From Candidatus Saccharimonadota bacterium (lineage in GTDB: Bacteria; Patescibacteriota; Saccharimonadia; Saccharimonadales; Saccharimonadaceae): a stretch of 64,000 nt of DNA. Below are positions 43,864 to 55,420 of this stretch, piece by piece. The notes beneath the pieces were generated by a model. That model was not told the origin of the DNA and did not search any database. It worked only from the letters and a program-made list of their open reading frames with translations. The stretch covers positions 386,366-450,365 of the forward strand of contig CAJPNK010000001.1 of the NCBI GenBank assembly GCA_905372095.1, in the 5' to 3' direction. Position 1 is the first letter of the stretch, and the number at the start of each line of letters is the position of its first letter. The translations under genes and the position numbers were made by a program.

Positions 43864-44577
43864 ATGAATAATAAGCAAACTCCTGAACTTAATAAAGTTA
43901 AACTATTGGTTCGTGAATTACTGGGCGGCGACACCTCAGGTCACGCCGATGATCATGTCGAGCGGGTGGCGCTGCTGGCAGAGCGTTTTGCTAGCGAATG
44001 CAGCGAATCAGTGGATCTACAAGAAGTGCTGTTGACGGCTTGGCTGCATGACGTTGATGATTACAAATTGGTCGGCAAGGCGCAGGCAGAGAAATTAACG
44101 AACGCAGTAAATATTATGACAGAAGCAAAGGTGGCTGAAGATTTGCGCCGAGCGGTATTGGAAAATATTGCGGCGATTGGTTATAGCAAACGGCTGAACG
44201 GCAGGCAACCACAGCGGCTGGCGGGTCAAATTGTGTCTGACGCTGACATGTGCGATGCTATTGGCGCGGTTGGGATTGAGCGGGCGCTGGTTTATGCTTG
44301 CCATCATGGCGGGCGGATTTTTGATCCCAAAGTTTGGCCGAATGTTAATCTGGCGGCGCACGAATATAATGCTGATGGCAATACGCACGATACCGACGGC
44401 TTCATCAATCACTTTTTTGAAAAGCTGCTGAAACTGAAAGACTTGATGTTGACGGAGCCTGGGCGAATAGAAGCGGAAAACCGCCAGCAAATTATGGTTG
44501 ATTTCTTGCGCCATTATTTTCGCGAGAAGAATGCACCGGAGTGGAGCGAGTTTTTGGAAGAATACTTACGCCGTTGA
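43864..44577 (+). CDS. HD-domain phosphohydrolase (YedJ-like)
   Basis: A 237-residue HD-superfamily metal-dependent phosphohydrolase. Metal ligands: H in HADDHVERV, HD in WLHDVDDYKL, and D in IVSDADMCDAIGAVGI. The ordering matches the YedJ/YpgQ group, which acts on nucleotides such as (d)NTPs. Monocistronic, leaderless (TATAAT 7 nt before the ATG). Confidence 0.9.
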   Translation: MNNKQTPELNKVKLLVRELLGGDTSGHADDHVERVALLAERFASECSESVDLQEVLLTAWLHDVDDYKLVGKAQAEKLTNAVNIMTEAKVAEDLRRAVLENIAAIGYSKRLNGRQPQRLAGQIVSDADMCDAIGAVGIERALVYACHHGGRIFDPKVWPNVNLAAHEYNADGNTHDTDGFINHFFEKLLKLKDLMLTEPGRIEAENRQQIMVDFLRHYFREKNAPEWSEFLEEYLRR

Positions 44578-44601
44578 TAGGTAGTTGAAGTACCTTCTTG
44601 T

Positions 44602-45432
44602 TTATTTCAACCCTCTGCCTGGAAAGCTGGTGTTCAAAATTTTTAAGCCAGCGTCCACGACCAGTTGGCAGGCTTGCCGTTGCGAGAGGGGAGCGAGGTG
44701 CTTGTTTTCGCCGCTTGGATGGAGTGAATGGCCAGCTTCTGGTATGACGATAGCTCGTTGTCTGGCTCCGTGCAATCCGCGCAGTTGCCAACTTCGCCTC
44801 CAGCCGCTAACAATTAACGGAGTATTAGTATTCCAGTCTCTTTCTGCTGCAATTACTGCTGCGCGGCCAACTTCGACTGATTGGTGCAGTTGATGTTCTA
44901 GACCGTGAGCTTCTTGGATGCCATAGAAATACTCGGGAGGAATAGGGAGCCACTCGTGGCATAGAGCATCAAAATCGCCTATTTTGCCGTCCGGAAATGT
45001 CGGACACTTCATTTCGGTGTCGTTATTGCGCCGTCGTTTTCTAGAATTTGGCAATTGAACTACTTTGTCGGGGTTTGGTAATGGAGGTGAAAAGGTTACA
45101 AGTGCTGTATTTATGTTTTTTTCAGTCATGGATGATAATGCCTGATGGGCAGCGATTGTACCCATACACTGAGCTATTAGTAATACAGAGCCTTCTTCGC
45201 CTTTCTCTTTGGCTCTGTCAGGCAGGTTATCCATTATTTCTTCATATTGTTCTGAGGGAGAACGGACGCGAGGGCCGATTGCGTCATCGGTAACGCCGTG
45301 AATATTATGAGGAGTAATGTTATACTCTGACAGGGTATTTTTAATATGATTAAAAGCGACTGAGCCTCTTGTCAAATGACTACCGCCCCCGCCTATGCAA
45401 AAAGTTGTTATCGGCCGTCTTAGATTATCCAT
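44602..45432 (-). CDS. Possible alpha/beta hydrolase with Cys nucleophile
   Basis: A 276-residue protein that looks like an alpha/beta hydrolase. A glycine-rich FCIGGGGSHL start is followed by an elbow LLIAQCMGTIAAH, where Cys sits at the nucleophile position, and a late EAGHSLHPSG supplies His. Function unknown. The frame reaches 45474 as TTG, but TATAAT (45443-45448) 10 nt before the ATG at 45432 supports the shorter form. It is divergent from another alpha/beta hydrolase. Confidence 0.7.
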   Translation of the reverse strand: MDNLRRPITTFCIGGGGSHLTRGSVAFNHIKNTLSEYNITPHNIHGVTDDAIGPRVRSPSEQYEEIMDNLPDRAKEKGEEGSVLLIAQCMGTIAAHQALSSMTEKNINTALVTFSPPLPNPDKVVQLPNSRKRRRNNDTEMKCPTFPDGKIGDFDALCHEWLPIPPEYFYGIQEAHGLEHQLHQSVEVGRAAVIAAERDWNTNTPLIVSGWRRSWQLRGLHGARQRAIVIPEAGHSLHPSGENKHLAPLSQRQACQLVVDAGLKILNTSFPGRGLK

Positions 45433-45512
45433 CGTTTCGTTTATTATAATAATCACACATTGCATATTTGTCAAATGTATAAGCTAATGTATCATTGTGT
45501 TAATATTGGAAT

Positions 45513-46124
45513 ATGAAGCAGGCGATAATTGTTCACGGTAAGCCGTCTAAACAGTCATATTTTAACCCAAATTTACCGAGTACCAGTAACTCGATTTGGA
45601 TTCCATGGCTGCAACAGCAGCTGCTAATTTGCGGTATTGACACTCAGACGCCCGAGATGCCTGAATCGTGGCGACCAGATTACTCGTTGTGGCGACAGAC
45701 TTTTGAAAAGTATGATGTAAATTCAGAAACTATATTGGTTGGCCATAGTTGTGGCGGGGGTTTTCTAATTCAATGGATGAGCGAGAATCCGCAAATTTGT
45801 GCAGGCGACGTTTATCTTGTTGCGCCAGCTTTTGGCGATAAGTTTAACCCCGAAGCTCCATATGATGAGCCGCTTCGTGGCGGTTTTTTTGATTTTGAGA
45901 TTGACGAGGCGCTACTTGATCGCGTGCGTAGTCTAACTATATTTTACTCTGACAATGACTCGGTGCGAGTTGATACTGCAATAAAAATTATAAAAAAATC
46001 TTTTCCGTCTGCCTGTTATCGATTATTTCCGGGATATGGGCATTTTTGTGGTAAGCGCGACATGGCCGACGATACTTTTCCTGAGTTGTTTGAAACAATA
46101 TTTCGTAACAAAAATAATTATTGA
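45513..46124 (+). CDS. RBBP9/YdeN-type serine hydrolase
   Basis: A 203-residue alpha/beta hydrolase. It starts with AIIVHGKP, has the nucleophile elbow VGHSCGGGFL, a late Asp (FYSDNDSVRV) and the catalytic His (FPGYGHFCG). The family hydrolyses esters or amides of unknown identity. TAATAT (45501-45506) lies 6 nt before the ATG. Confidence 0.88.
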   Translation: MKQAIIVHGKPSKQSYFNPNLPSTSNSIWIPWLQQQLLICGIDTQTPEMPESWRPDYSLWRQTFEKYDVNSETILVGHSCGGGFLIQWMSENPQICAGDVYLVAPAFGDKFNPEAPYDEPLRGGFFDFEIDEALLDRVRSLTIFYSDNDSVRVDTAIKIIKKSFPSACYRLFPGYGHFCGKRDMADDTFPELFETIFRNKNNY

Positions 46125-46188
46125 AGAGAGAGTATTGACTGATATCATTAAGCAGCTTGATTACTTGATATAAGATATAATAGTACTT

Positions 46189-47769
46189 GTGAATAAGCAG
46201 TTACAGCAAAAGCTCAAAACTCTACCGCGCAGCCCCGGTGTTTATTTTCATAAGTCGGCGAGCGGAGAGATCATCTATATCGGCAAAGCAGCAGTGTTGA
46301 AAAACCGCGTGCGGCAGTATTTTCAGAGCGGCAAAGATTTTGATGCCAAAACTCGGGCGCTGGTCGCCGAAATTTATGATACCGATTGGATCGAAACCGA
46401 GAGCGAGATTGACGCGCTGTTTTTGGAAAGCGAGATGATCAAGCGTTATATGCCGCGCTACAATATTCTGCTGCGCGATGATAAATCACAAACTTTCGTA
46501 CGAATTGATATGAAAAGCGAATGGCCGACGGTGACTTTTACGCGCAGCCCTGCTGATGACGGTGCGACCTACATTGGTCCTTTTTATAGCGGTTTGCCAG
46601 TCAAGAAAGCGCTGCGTTATTTGCGCAAAATTTTTCCTTATTATATCAAGCCGCCTAAACGCGAACACGCTAATTTAGAAGAGCAAATCGGTTTGGCGCC
46701 CAGCCTTGATATGACTAGTCACGAGTACAAGAAATCTTTGCGCAAGCTGATCAAATATATCGAGGGCGGGCGCGTCAAAATCGCGCAAGAAATTGAACGC
46801 GACATGAAACGAGCGGCGCGCAACCAAGAATTCGAGACAGCGGCGCAACTTCGCAATAAATTGACCTATTTGCGCGAGCTGCAGCGGCGAATTATGTTCG
46901 GCGATCGAGAGTTCATTAATATTTCGAAAGATCGGGCACTATCGCAGTTAGCCGAGCTATTGAGTTTGCCAGCGCCGCCAGCGAGGATTGAGGGCTATGA
47001 TATCTCACATATGAGCGGCACCAACGTTGTAGCCAGCATGGTAGTCTTCACCAATGGCGCGAGCGACCGGACACATTATCGTAAGTTCAAGATGCACGTG
47101 CAGCGTAACGACGACACCGCTAATATGCGCGAGACCATCAGACGGCGCTTTAGCGAGAAAAATCGCAAAGATTGGGGGGTGCCGGATTTGCTGTTGATTG
47201 ATGGCGGCAAAGGGCAGCTTAGTGCAGTGCTCGACGAATTAGACAGGCTAGGCGTTACGGTGCCAGTAATTGGCATAGCGAAGCGCGAAGAAGAAATCGT
47301 TGTCGCCAAGAATCGTTCGCATATTAATGACGATGACGCGCTGCTTGGCCAGTTGATGAAAGAGCCGCGCCTCGGCATTAGTGTGCTGGATTCTGGTGAT
47401 TTTTACTTAATTAATTTGCATGCTGGGCAGCAGAATGCTGGCTCGCACTCGCGTAACCTGCGCGGTAGCGATACTATGAGTGAGTATGATGATGTCGTAA
47501 AGCTATTTCAACGTATCCGCGATGAGGCGCACCGTTTTGCTGTCAGTTATCATACAACGCTCAAGCGCAAAGGCGCCACAAAAAGCGAGCTTGACGACAT
47601 TCCTGGTGTCGGTCCGGCGACGCGGCGCAAATTACTGCGGCGCTTTGGCAGTATGCGGGCAGTTAGGCGAGCTAGCCAAACGGAAATTTGCGATGCTATC
47701 GGGCAAGCGCTAGGAACTCGCGTCTATGAGGCTTTTTGCCACCAGAGCGGCGATATGCCGCAACTATGA
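46189..47769 (+). CDS. uvrC: UvrABC excinuclease subunit C
   Basis: A 526-residue UvrC, the dual-incision nuclease of nucleotide excision repair. N-terminal GIY-YIG nuclease (GVYFHKSASGEIIYIGKA), UVR motif (~205-240, binds UvrB), RNase H-like endonuclease (GYDISHMSG, LLIDGGKGQLSAV) and C-terminal HhH pair (DDIPGVGPATRRKLLRRFG). Shorter than E. coli UvrC (~610) but all domains are present. The GTG start lies 7 nt after TATAAT (46176-46181). UvrA is at the left edge of the window. Confidence 0.96.
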   Translation: MNKQLQQKLKTLPRSPGVYFHKSASGEIIYIGKAAVLKNRVRQYFQSGKDFDAKTRALVAEIYDTDWIETESEIDALFLESEMIKRYMPRYNILLRDDKSQTFVRIDMKSEWPTVTFTRSPADDGATYIGPFYSGLPVKKALRYLRKIFPYYIKPPKREHANLEEQIGLAPSLDMTSHEYKKSLRKLIKYIEGGRVKIAQEIERDMKRAARNQEFETAAQLRNKLTYLRELQRRIMFGDREFINISKDRALSQLAELLSLPAPPARIEGYDISHMSGTNVVASMVVFTNGASDRTHYRKFKMHVQRNDDTANMRETIRRRFSEKNRKDWGVPDLLLIDGGKGQLSAVLDELDRLGVTVPVIGIAKREEEIVVAKNRSHINDDDALLGQLMKEPRLGISVLDSGDFYLINLHAGQQNAGSHSRNLRGSDTMSEYDDVVKLFQRIRDEAHRFAVSYHTTLKRKGATKSELDDIPGVGPATRRKLLRRFGSMRAVRRASQTEICDAIGQALGTRVYEAFCHQSGDMPQL

Positions 47770-47801
47770 AAAATACGGCTGATGCGGTATACTGTAGCAG
47801 T

Positions 47802-48197
47802 ATGAGTAAACAATTTATAGCTTTTATTCTCCGGTGGATACTGAACTCGCTGGGAATTTGGGTAGCGGTGCGGATTTTTGGTACGGGTTATAGCAATGCT
47901 CAAATTGATTCTAGTTTGGTGGCCTTTTTTGGCGCCGGGCTGATTTTTTCAATCATCAATGCGACGCTTAAGCCGATTGTGATGATTTTGTCGTTACCGA
48001 TGATTTTGGTAACGCTTGGCTTTTTCACGATAGTTGTTAACGGTTTTTTGGTTTGGTTATCATTGATGTTGGCTCCAGGCTTGCAAATGACGTTCTTGAA
48101 CTCGATTTTTGCAGGCTTGATATTAAGTTTGGTAAACTATGTAGTAAGTAGTGTTCTGGAGCTCAGTTATCACGACGAACGAGAGGAGAAAGCATAA
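47802..48197 (+). CDS. YvlD/phage-holin-4-superfamily membrane protein
   Basis: A 131-residue four-helix membrane protein of the YvlD (DUF360) type. The conserved INATLKPI loop and SLPMILVTLGFFTIVVNG stretch are visible. Function unknown (possible stress or envelope role). The longer frame from 47736 overlaps uvrC; TATACT (47788-47793), 8 nt before the ATG at 47802, decides the start. The secG start follows its stop directly. Confidence 0.88.
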   Translation: MSKQFIAFILRWILNSLGIWVAVRIFGTGYSNAQIDSSLVAFFGAGLIFSIINATLKPIVMILSLPMILVTLGFFTIVVNGFLVWLSLMLAPGLQMTFLNSIFAGLILSLVNYVVSSVLELSYHDEREEKA

Positions 48198-48428
48198 ATG
48201 GACGTAACGTTAACTCTACAAATTGTTATGGTAATATCGGCGGTGCTGATGATAATTTCGGTTCTGCTGCAGCAGCGCGGGGCTAGCCTGGGTGCTGGAT
48301 TTGGCGGTTCTGGCGAATTGTATACGACGCGGCGCGGTCTCGATAAAAACCTGTTTGAAGTGACGATTTTCTTGGCTGTAGCGTTTGTGATGTCGATTGT
48401 GGCACTGTTGGTTTTGCCGAACTTATAG
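48198..48428 (+). CDS. secG: Preprotein translocase subunit SecG
   Basis: A 76-residue SecG with two helices around a Gly-rich loop (LGAGFGGSGELYTTRRG, typical). It assists the SecYEG channel. GAGGAGAAAG Shine-Dalgarno within the end of the YvlD-like gene; second in a three-gene unit. Confidence 0.93.
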   Translation: MDVTLTLQIVMVISAVLMIISVLLQQRGASLGAGFGGSGELYTTRRGLDKNLFEVTIFLAVAFVMSIVALLVLPNL

Positions 48429-48449
48429 ATAAATCAAGGGTGGATATAA

Positions 48450-50228
48450 ATGAGTAAAGCAAGTAAAGGCAAACTGAGGCTGGGCTACAAGCGGCTAGCG
48501 CTGAGGGTCAAGCATGCCGAAGGCGCCACGCAGCGCCATGCTAGCCGCTTTATTCTGCGGCGTATTGAAAATGTCCGCTTAGTGATGACTGAGATTATGA
48601 TTTGGCTGGCTGCTATAGCCTTGCTGATAGCTGGCTTGGGTATTCAGTATTCCTGGAATTCACAAGGCAGCAAGAAAGATGGCGCTAAGTCTGGCGGCGT
48701 GTATGTCGAGGGAGTGATTGGCAACATTAGCACGCTTAATCCTTTGCTAGCGGCTAGCGAGCCTGAACAGGCGGTATCACGGCTGTTATTTTCGTCTCTG
48801 TATAATTACGATGTTACCGGAGCGTTGCATACTGACTTGGCCGAATCAATGACGGTAAAAGATGACAAAGTTTATACAATCAAGCTGCGCAATGCCGCCT
48901 GGCACGATGGTAAAAAGTTGACTGCCGAAGACGTTGTATATACAATTAATCTGATCAAAAACCCGCAAGTGCGTTCGCCTTTGCGAGTTAATTGGCTAGA
49001 CATTTCGGCGCGGGCAATTGACGATTCAACAGTAGAGTTTATGCTACCAGCGGTGTATGCCGGGTTTTCGCACGCCTTGACTTTTCCGGTAATACCTAAG
49101 CATATTTTACAAACTGTTAGTCCGTCGTCAATGCGCGAAGCTGATTTTAGCAGCAACCCAGTCGGCAGCGGACCATTTGCGGTTAAACGAGTTCAAACTA
49201 GCGAGTCAACTAGCTCTACCGACATGGTGCGGATGGAACCGAATACTAAATATTACGGAGCAGTTTCGACTTTGTCGCGCCTGGAGCTGCGAGCTTACGG
49301 TAATGAATCGCTGTTAGTTAAAGCTGTAAATAGCGGCGAGGTTTCGGCGGCTTCGGGTTTGTCTTTGTCGGCTGCTGATAACATTAAATCTAAACAGTAC
49401 TCGACTAAACATTGGCTTCTCAACAAAGGCGTCTATCTTTTGATGAACAATCGCAGCCAAACACTTCAAGATGCTAGAGTTCGCCAGGCCTTACGCTATG
49501 CTACTGATACTTCATCAATTCGCGCAACTGTCGGCGACAATGTGGCGCGGCTAGACACGCCGATTTTGCAAAGTCAGATTGCGCAAAAACTGCCGGCAGC
49601 GCCAGATTATAATTTAGATAAGGCCAAAGCGCTGCTCAAAGAAGCAGGCTGGACTTATAACCAAGGCCAATGGAAAGGTAAGGACGGCCGGCCGTTGGCG
49701 GTTGCTGTGACAACTTCGTCTGGGCGTGATGAATACAAGAAAATAGTCGATGCACTTAAACAGCAATGGTCAAAGCTTGGCGTTGATGTCCAGCTGCGCG
49801 AAATCGATACCAGCTCGACAACTACTAGCTTCGTACAAAGCGTGTTGCAGCCGCGCGACTACGATGCTTTGTTGTATGAATTGGAGCTTGGCGCTGATCC
49901 AGACGTTTTTGCCTACTGGCATTCGTCGCAGGCTAGCGCTTCTGGTTACAATTTTGCTAATTATTCTAATCGAACAGTTGACAACGATCTGGTTGGCGGG
50001 CGTTCGCGCACTAATTCAGCTCTGCGGGCAGCTAAGTATATTCAGTTTGTTAATCAATGGCTGAACGATGCGCCAGCAATTGGTTTGTATCAATCTGTCG
50101 GCAGCTACGTTTTGAACAATGGCGCGTCGATTGTTGAGCCACGCGGTTCTCTAAATACCATGAACGATCGCTACGCTGACGTAACGACGTGGTCTACGGG
50201 TAGGGCTTCTGTTTACAAAACGCCGTGA
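48450..50228 (+). CDS. Membrane-anchored ABC peptide-binding protein (SBP family 5)
   Basis: A 592-residue extracytoplasmic solute-binding protein. A ~45-residue basic cytoplasmic N-terminus and one helix (IMIWLAAIALLIAGLGIQYS) anchor it. SBP_bac_5 follows, with NPLLAASEPEQAVSRLLFSSLYNYD, AWHDGKKLTAEDVVYTI and the conserved RQALRYATDTSSIR. It should capture oligopeptides, which suits a host-dependent auxotroph, but no permease or ATPase genes are next to it. AAGGGTGG Shine-Dalgarno. Confidence 0.93.
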   Translation: MSKASKGKLRLGYKRLALRVKHAEGATQRHASRFILRRIENVRLVMTEIMIWLAAIALLIAGLGIQYSWNSQGSKKDGAKSGGVYVEGVIGNISTLNPLLAASEPEQAVSRLLFSSLYNYDVTGALHTDLAESMTVKDDKVYTIKLRNAAWHDGKKLTAEDVVYTINLIKNPQVRSPLRVNWLDISARAIDDSTVEFMLPAVYAGFSHALTFPVIPKHILQTVSPSSMREADFSSNPVGSGPFAVKRVQTSESTSSTDMVRMEPNTKYYGAVSTLSRLELRAYGNESLLVKAVNSGEVSAASGLSLSAADNIKSKQYSTKHWLLNKGVYLLMNNRSQTLQDARVRQALRYATDTSSIRATVGDNVARLDTPILQSQIAQKLPAAPDYNLDKAKALLKEAGWTYNQGQWKGKDGRPLAVAVTTSSGRDEYKKIVDALKQQWSKLGVDVQLREIDTSSTTTSFVQSVLQPRDYDALLYELELGADPDVFAYWHSSQASASGYNFANYSNRTVDNDLVGGRSRTNSALRAAKYIQFVNQWLNDAPAIGLYQSVGSYVLNNGASIVEPRGSLNTMNDRYADVTTWSTGRASVYKTP

Positions 50229-50266
50229 GGTTAGTATAATTGTAATCACGCCAATTAAAGCACTAT

Positions 50267-50354
50267 GCACTGGTGGCGGAATTGGTAGACGCGCTAGCTT
50301 GAGGGGCTAGTGGCCATTGCGGCCGTGGAAGTTCAAGTCTTCTTCAGTGCACCA
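50267..50354 (+). tRNA. tRNA-Leu (GAG)
   Basis: Class II tRNA: acceptor GCACTGG/TCAGTGC, anticodon stem CTAGC/GCTAG with loop TTGAGGG (GAG), long variable arm GGCCATTGCGGCC, encoded CCA. TATAAT at 50235-50240. Confidence 0.94.
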
Positions 50355-50367
50355 AATATACATCATG

Positions 50368-50394
50368 AAATCGTTGCTCTGCCAGCGATTTTTT
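50368..50394 (+). terminator. Terminator after tRNA-Leu (GAG)
   Basis: AAATCG/CGATTT stem, 12-nt loop, TTT tail; it separates this tRNA from the next promoter. Confidence 0.6.
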
Positions 50395-50428
50395 CATAGT
50401 TAATGTTCAAAGAGCAACTGTAGTTTGG

Positions 50429-50434
50429 TATAAT
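50429..50434 (+). promoter_or_regulatory. -10 box of the tRNA-Cys unit
   Basis: TATAAT 9 nt before the tRNA-Cys 5' end. Confidence 0.6.
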
Positions 50435-50443
50435 AAAGCAGAC

Positions 50444-50517
50444 GGCGCGTTGGCGGAGCGGTTACGCAGAGGTCTGCAAAACCTTTTAGACGAGTTCGAC
50501 TCTCGTACGTGCCTCCA
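50444..50517 (+). tRNA. tRNA-Cys (GCA)
   Basis: Acceptor GGCGCGT/ACGTGCC (one G-T pair), anticodon loop CTGCAAA (GCA), T-arm GAGTTCGACTC, discriminator T and encoded CCA. Confidence 0.94.
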
Positions 50518-50528
50518 TAAAATTACAA

Positions 50529-50614
50529 GCGCGAGTGGCGGAATTGGTAGACGCGAGAGACTTAAAATCTCTTGACCAAAAGTCGTGCGGGTTCGATTCC
50601 CGCCTTGCGCACCA
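50529..50614 (+). tRNA. tRNA-Leu (UAA)
   Basis: Class II tRNA: acceptor GCGCGAG/CTTGCGC, anticodon stem AGAGA/TCTCT with loop CTTAAAA (TAA), encoded CCA. The start codon of the next gene is only 10 nt past its 3' end, so RNase processing of a shared transcript would free a leaderless mRNA. Confidence 0.94.
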
Positions 50615-50624
50615 TAGCTTATTT

Positions 50625-53676
<3,052 letters not shown>

Positions 53677-53689
53677 CGGAGGCATAACC

Positions 53690-54097
53690 ATGATACAGCA
53701 ATCACATTGCGCCCTTGCTATCAAACCCGCCGACACGGTTGTATTTACGGCTATGTCGAAGAAATATTTTTACATGAGATTTTTCGTAACGAAATTTGCA
53801 CTTGATCAAGGCGTTGTACCAATCAACCCATTTACCAGTTTTGATTATTTTTTGCTCGACGCGGTGGAGCGCGACACGGTGCGGCGCGCCAATAACACGC
53901 TGGTGGCGCGCGCTGATGAGCTGTGGGTATTTGGCGATATTGCTGATGGCGTGCGGGCGGAAATAATGCGGGCCTGGCAGCAGCAGAAAACCGTTCGATT
54001 TTTCGCGTTTCGCGGCGATAAACATATTTACGAAGTCGCGATTAACGATGTGGTGTATGAAGATGGCGTCGAGCCTTTAATCCACGTAGGAGAATAA
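53690..54097 (+). CDS. Nucleoside deoxyribosyltransferase-like/DUF7768-like protein
   Basis: A 135-residue protein whose order (TVVFTAMSKKYFYMRFFV, a GVVPINPF strand, ERDTVRRANNTLVARADELWVFGD, then RAEIMRAW) resembles the Rossmann-like fold of nucleoside 2-deoxyribosyltransferases and related SLOG proteins. The family link is moderate; activity unknown. GGAGG Shine-Dalgarno 13 nt after ligA; it begins a run of four tightly spaced genes ending in an ABC exporter. Confidence 0.7.
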   Translation: MIQQSHCALAIKPADTVVFTAMSKKYFYMRFFVTKFALDQGVVPINPFTSFDYFLLDAVERDTVRRANNTLVARADELWVFGDIADGVRAEIMRAWQQQKTVRFFAFRGDKHIYEVAINDVVYEDGVEPLIHVGE

Positions 54098-54098
54098 A

Positions 54099-54983
54099 AT
54101 GAAGAATGGCAACGCCAATCTAAAGACTATCAGAGTCATTCGCCAGAATCATAGGTTTGCGGTTAGTGAAGTAGATTGGCTTGGCGAGCGTGTGTTTTGC
54201 AAGCAGTCGCAGCCCGGGGCGACTGGCAAAGATGAAATATTGCGCGAAGCAAATGGTCTGCGAACTTTTGATAAATTGACTCGTAATTTTAACGATATAC
54301 CATTTACTGTGCCAAAATTGCTGTATCATGACGATGTGAAAATCTTAACGCAATTTATCAACGGATGGACGCCAGAGCTAGCCAACGTGCCTGACGACTT
54401 TTTTGTACAAAGTTTCGTGCAAATGGATCACTATTTTCGCAGTCAGAAACGTCGTCGCTCGCGCTGGTCGCAACAAAATAAAGACGGAGAATATATTTGG
54501 CAGAAGTTAGAACGAATTATTTCCGGGTTTAATTTAGAAGTGATACCGCCGGAAATATTTCGGGCTAGTTTGGATTTCTTGCGTAATAATCATAGCTTGT
54601 GCGAAGCTCGACCAATGCATGCGGATTTTACCGAAAATAATCTGTTGTATGACGGCGATAAATATTGGCTAGTTGATTTCGAGAGTTTCCGTGATGATTG
54701 GCCGCGCTGGTACGATGTAGTTAATTTTACGTACAATCGCGAGATGGAACGCCCCGAAACCGCCAAACGTATGTGCAATATTCGGCGTTTGGTCGTTGAT
54801 CGGCTGGGTGAGGAGCCGACTACTCAGCGAGAAATCGCTTGTGTCAAGATCGTACGCGGTTTATCGTTAATTATTGAACACATGACTCTCGGCGGGCGTA
54901 ATCACGCAGCGATAGTTCCACTCGACAACGCGTTGCGCCAAAGGATTATAACTTCTTTTACGAAGCTTTTGCCAGCTAGATGA
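54099..54983 (+). CDS. APH/choline-kinase-like phosphotransferase
   Basis: A 294-residue protein-kinase-fold small-molecule phosphotransferase. The catalytic loop MHADFTENNLLYDG (~170) has Asp and Asn, and the metal-binding motif is WLVDFESF. N-terminal lobe Lys is likely in VFCKQSQ. The substrate could be an antibiotic, sugar or lipid head group; nothing decides it. AGGAGAA Shine-Dalgarno; the start overlaps the upstream stop region by one base spacing. Confidence 0.82.
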   Translation: MKNGNANLKTIRVIRQNHRFAVSEVDWLGERVFCKQSQPGATGKDEILREANGLRTFDKLTRNFNDIPFTVPKLLYHDDVKILTQFINGWTPELANVPDDFFVQSFVQMDHYFRSQKRRRSRWSQQNKDGEYIWQKLERIISGFNLEVIPPEIFRASLDFLRNNHSLCEARPMHADFTENNLLYDGDKYWLVDFESFRDDWPRWYDVVNFTYNREMERPETAKRMCNIRRLVVDRLGEEPTTQREIACVKIVRGLSLIIEHMTLGGRNHAAIVPLDNALRQRIITSFTKLLPAR

Positions 54984-54995
54984 TAAAATAGGATT

Positions 54996-55418
54996 ATGAA
55001 AAAGCATAAAATATTCTGTTCGTATGCTTTTACTGGCGAGGACAAACTGAAAGTTGAAGCGCGTATGCGCCGGGTGGTTGATTTGCTTGAGGGCTGCGGG
55101 TATGAGGTTTATTGTAATTTGTTTGATAGTGCGACCGAAAGTTACGACAGCCCGCGTCAGTTCTTGCGGCGAGCAATTGATCAAATGAATGAGTGCGACA
55201 AAATATTAGTGATTCAAACTTCGCCGCGCCGCAGCGAGGGCATGCTGATAGAAATCGGCGTCGCTATGGCTCGCGATAAATCAATTCTATTGGCGCAGCA
55301 TCAGAGCGCTGCCGGCAAATCGTATTTACCAGATCTCGCTAGGCGGACGCAAACCTGGCATAGTGAAAGCGAGCTAGATACTACTATTATTACCCTGATA
55401 AAATCTGAGTGCGATTAA
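54996..55418 (+). CDS. Second deoxyribosyltransferase-like protein
   Basis: A 140-residue protein starting KIFCSYAFTGEDKLKVEA with a later CDKILVIQTSPRRSEGMLIEIGVA, where the Glu pair is in the place of the catalytic Glu of nucleoside 2-deoxyribosyltransferases. Salvage of bases or cleavage of a nucleoside are possible. TAAAAT (54984-54989) is 6 nt before the ATG, so it may start its own transcript with the ABC gene. Confidence 0.68.
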   Translation: MKKHKIFCSYAFTGEDKLKVEARMRRVVDLLEGCGYEVYCNLFDSATESYDSPRQFLRRAIDQMNECDKILVIQTSPRRSEGMLIEIGVAMARDKSILLAQHQSAAGKSYLPDLARRTQTWHSESELDTTIITLIKSECD

Positions 55419-55420
55419 TC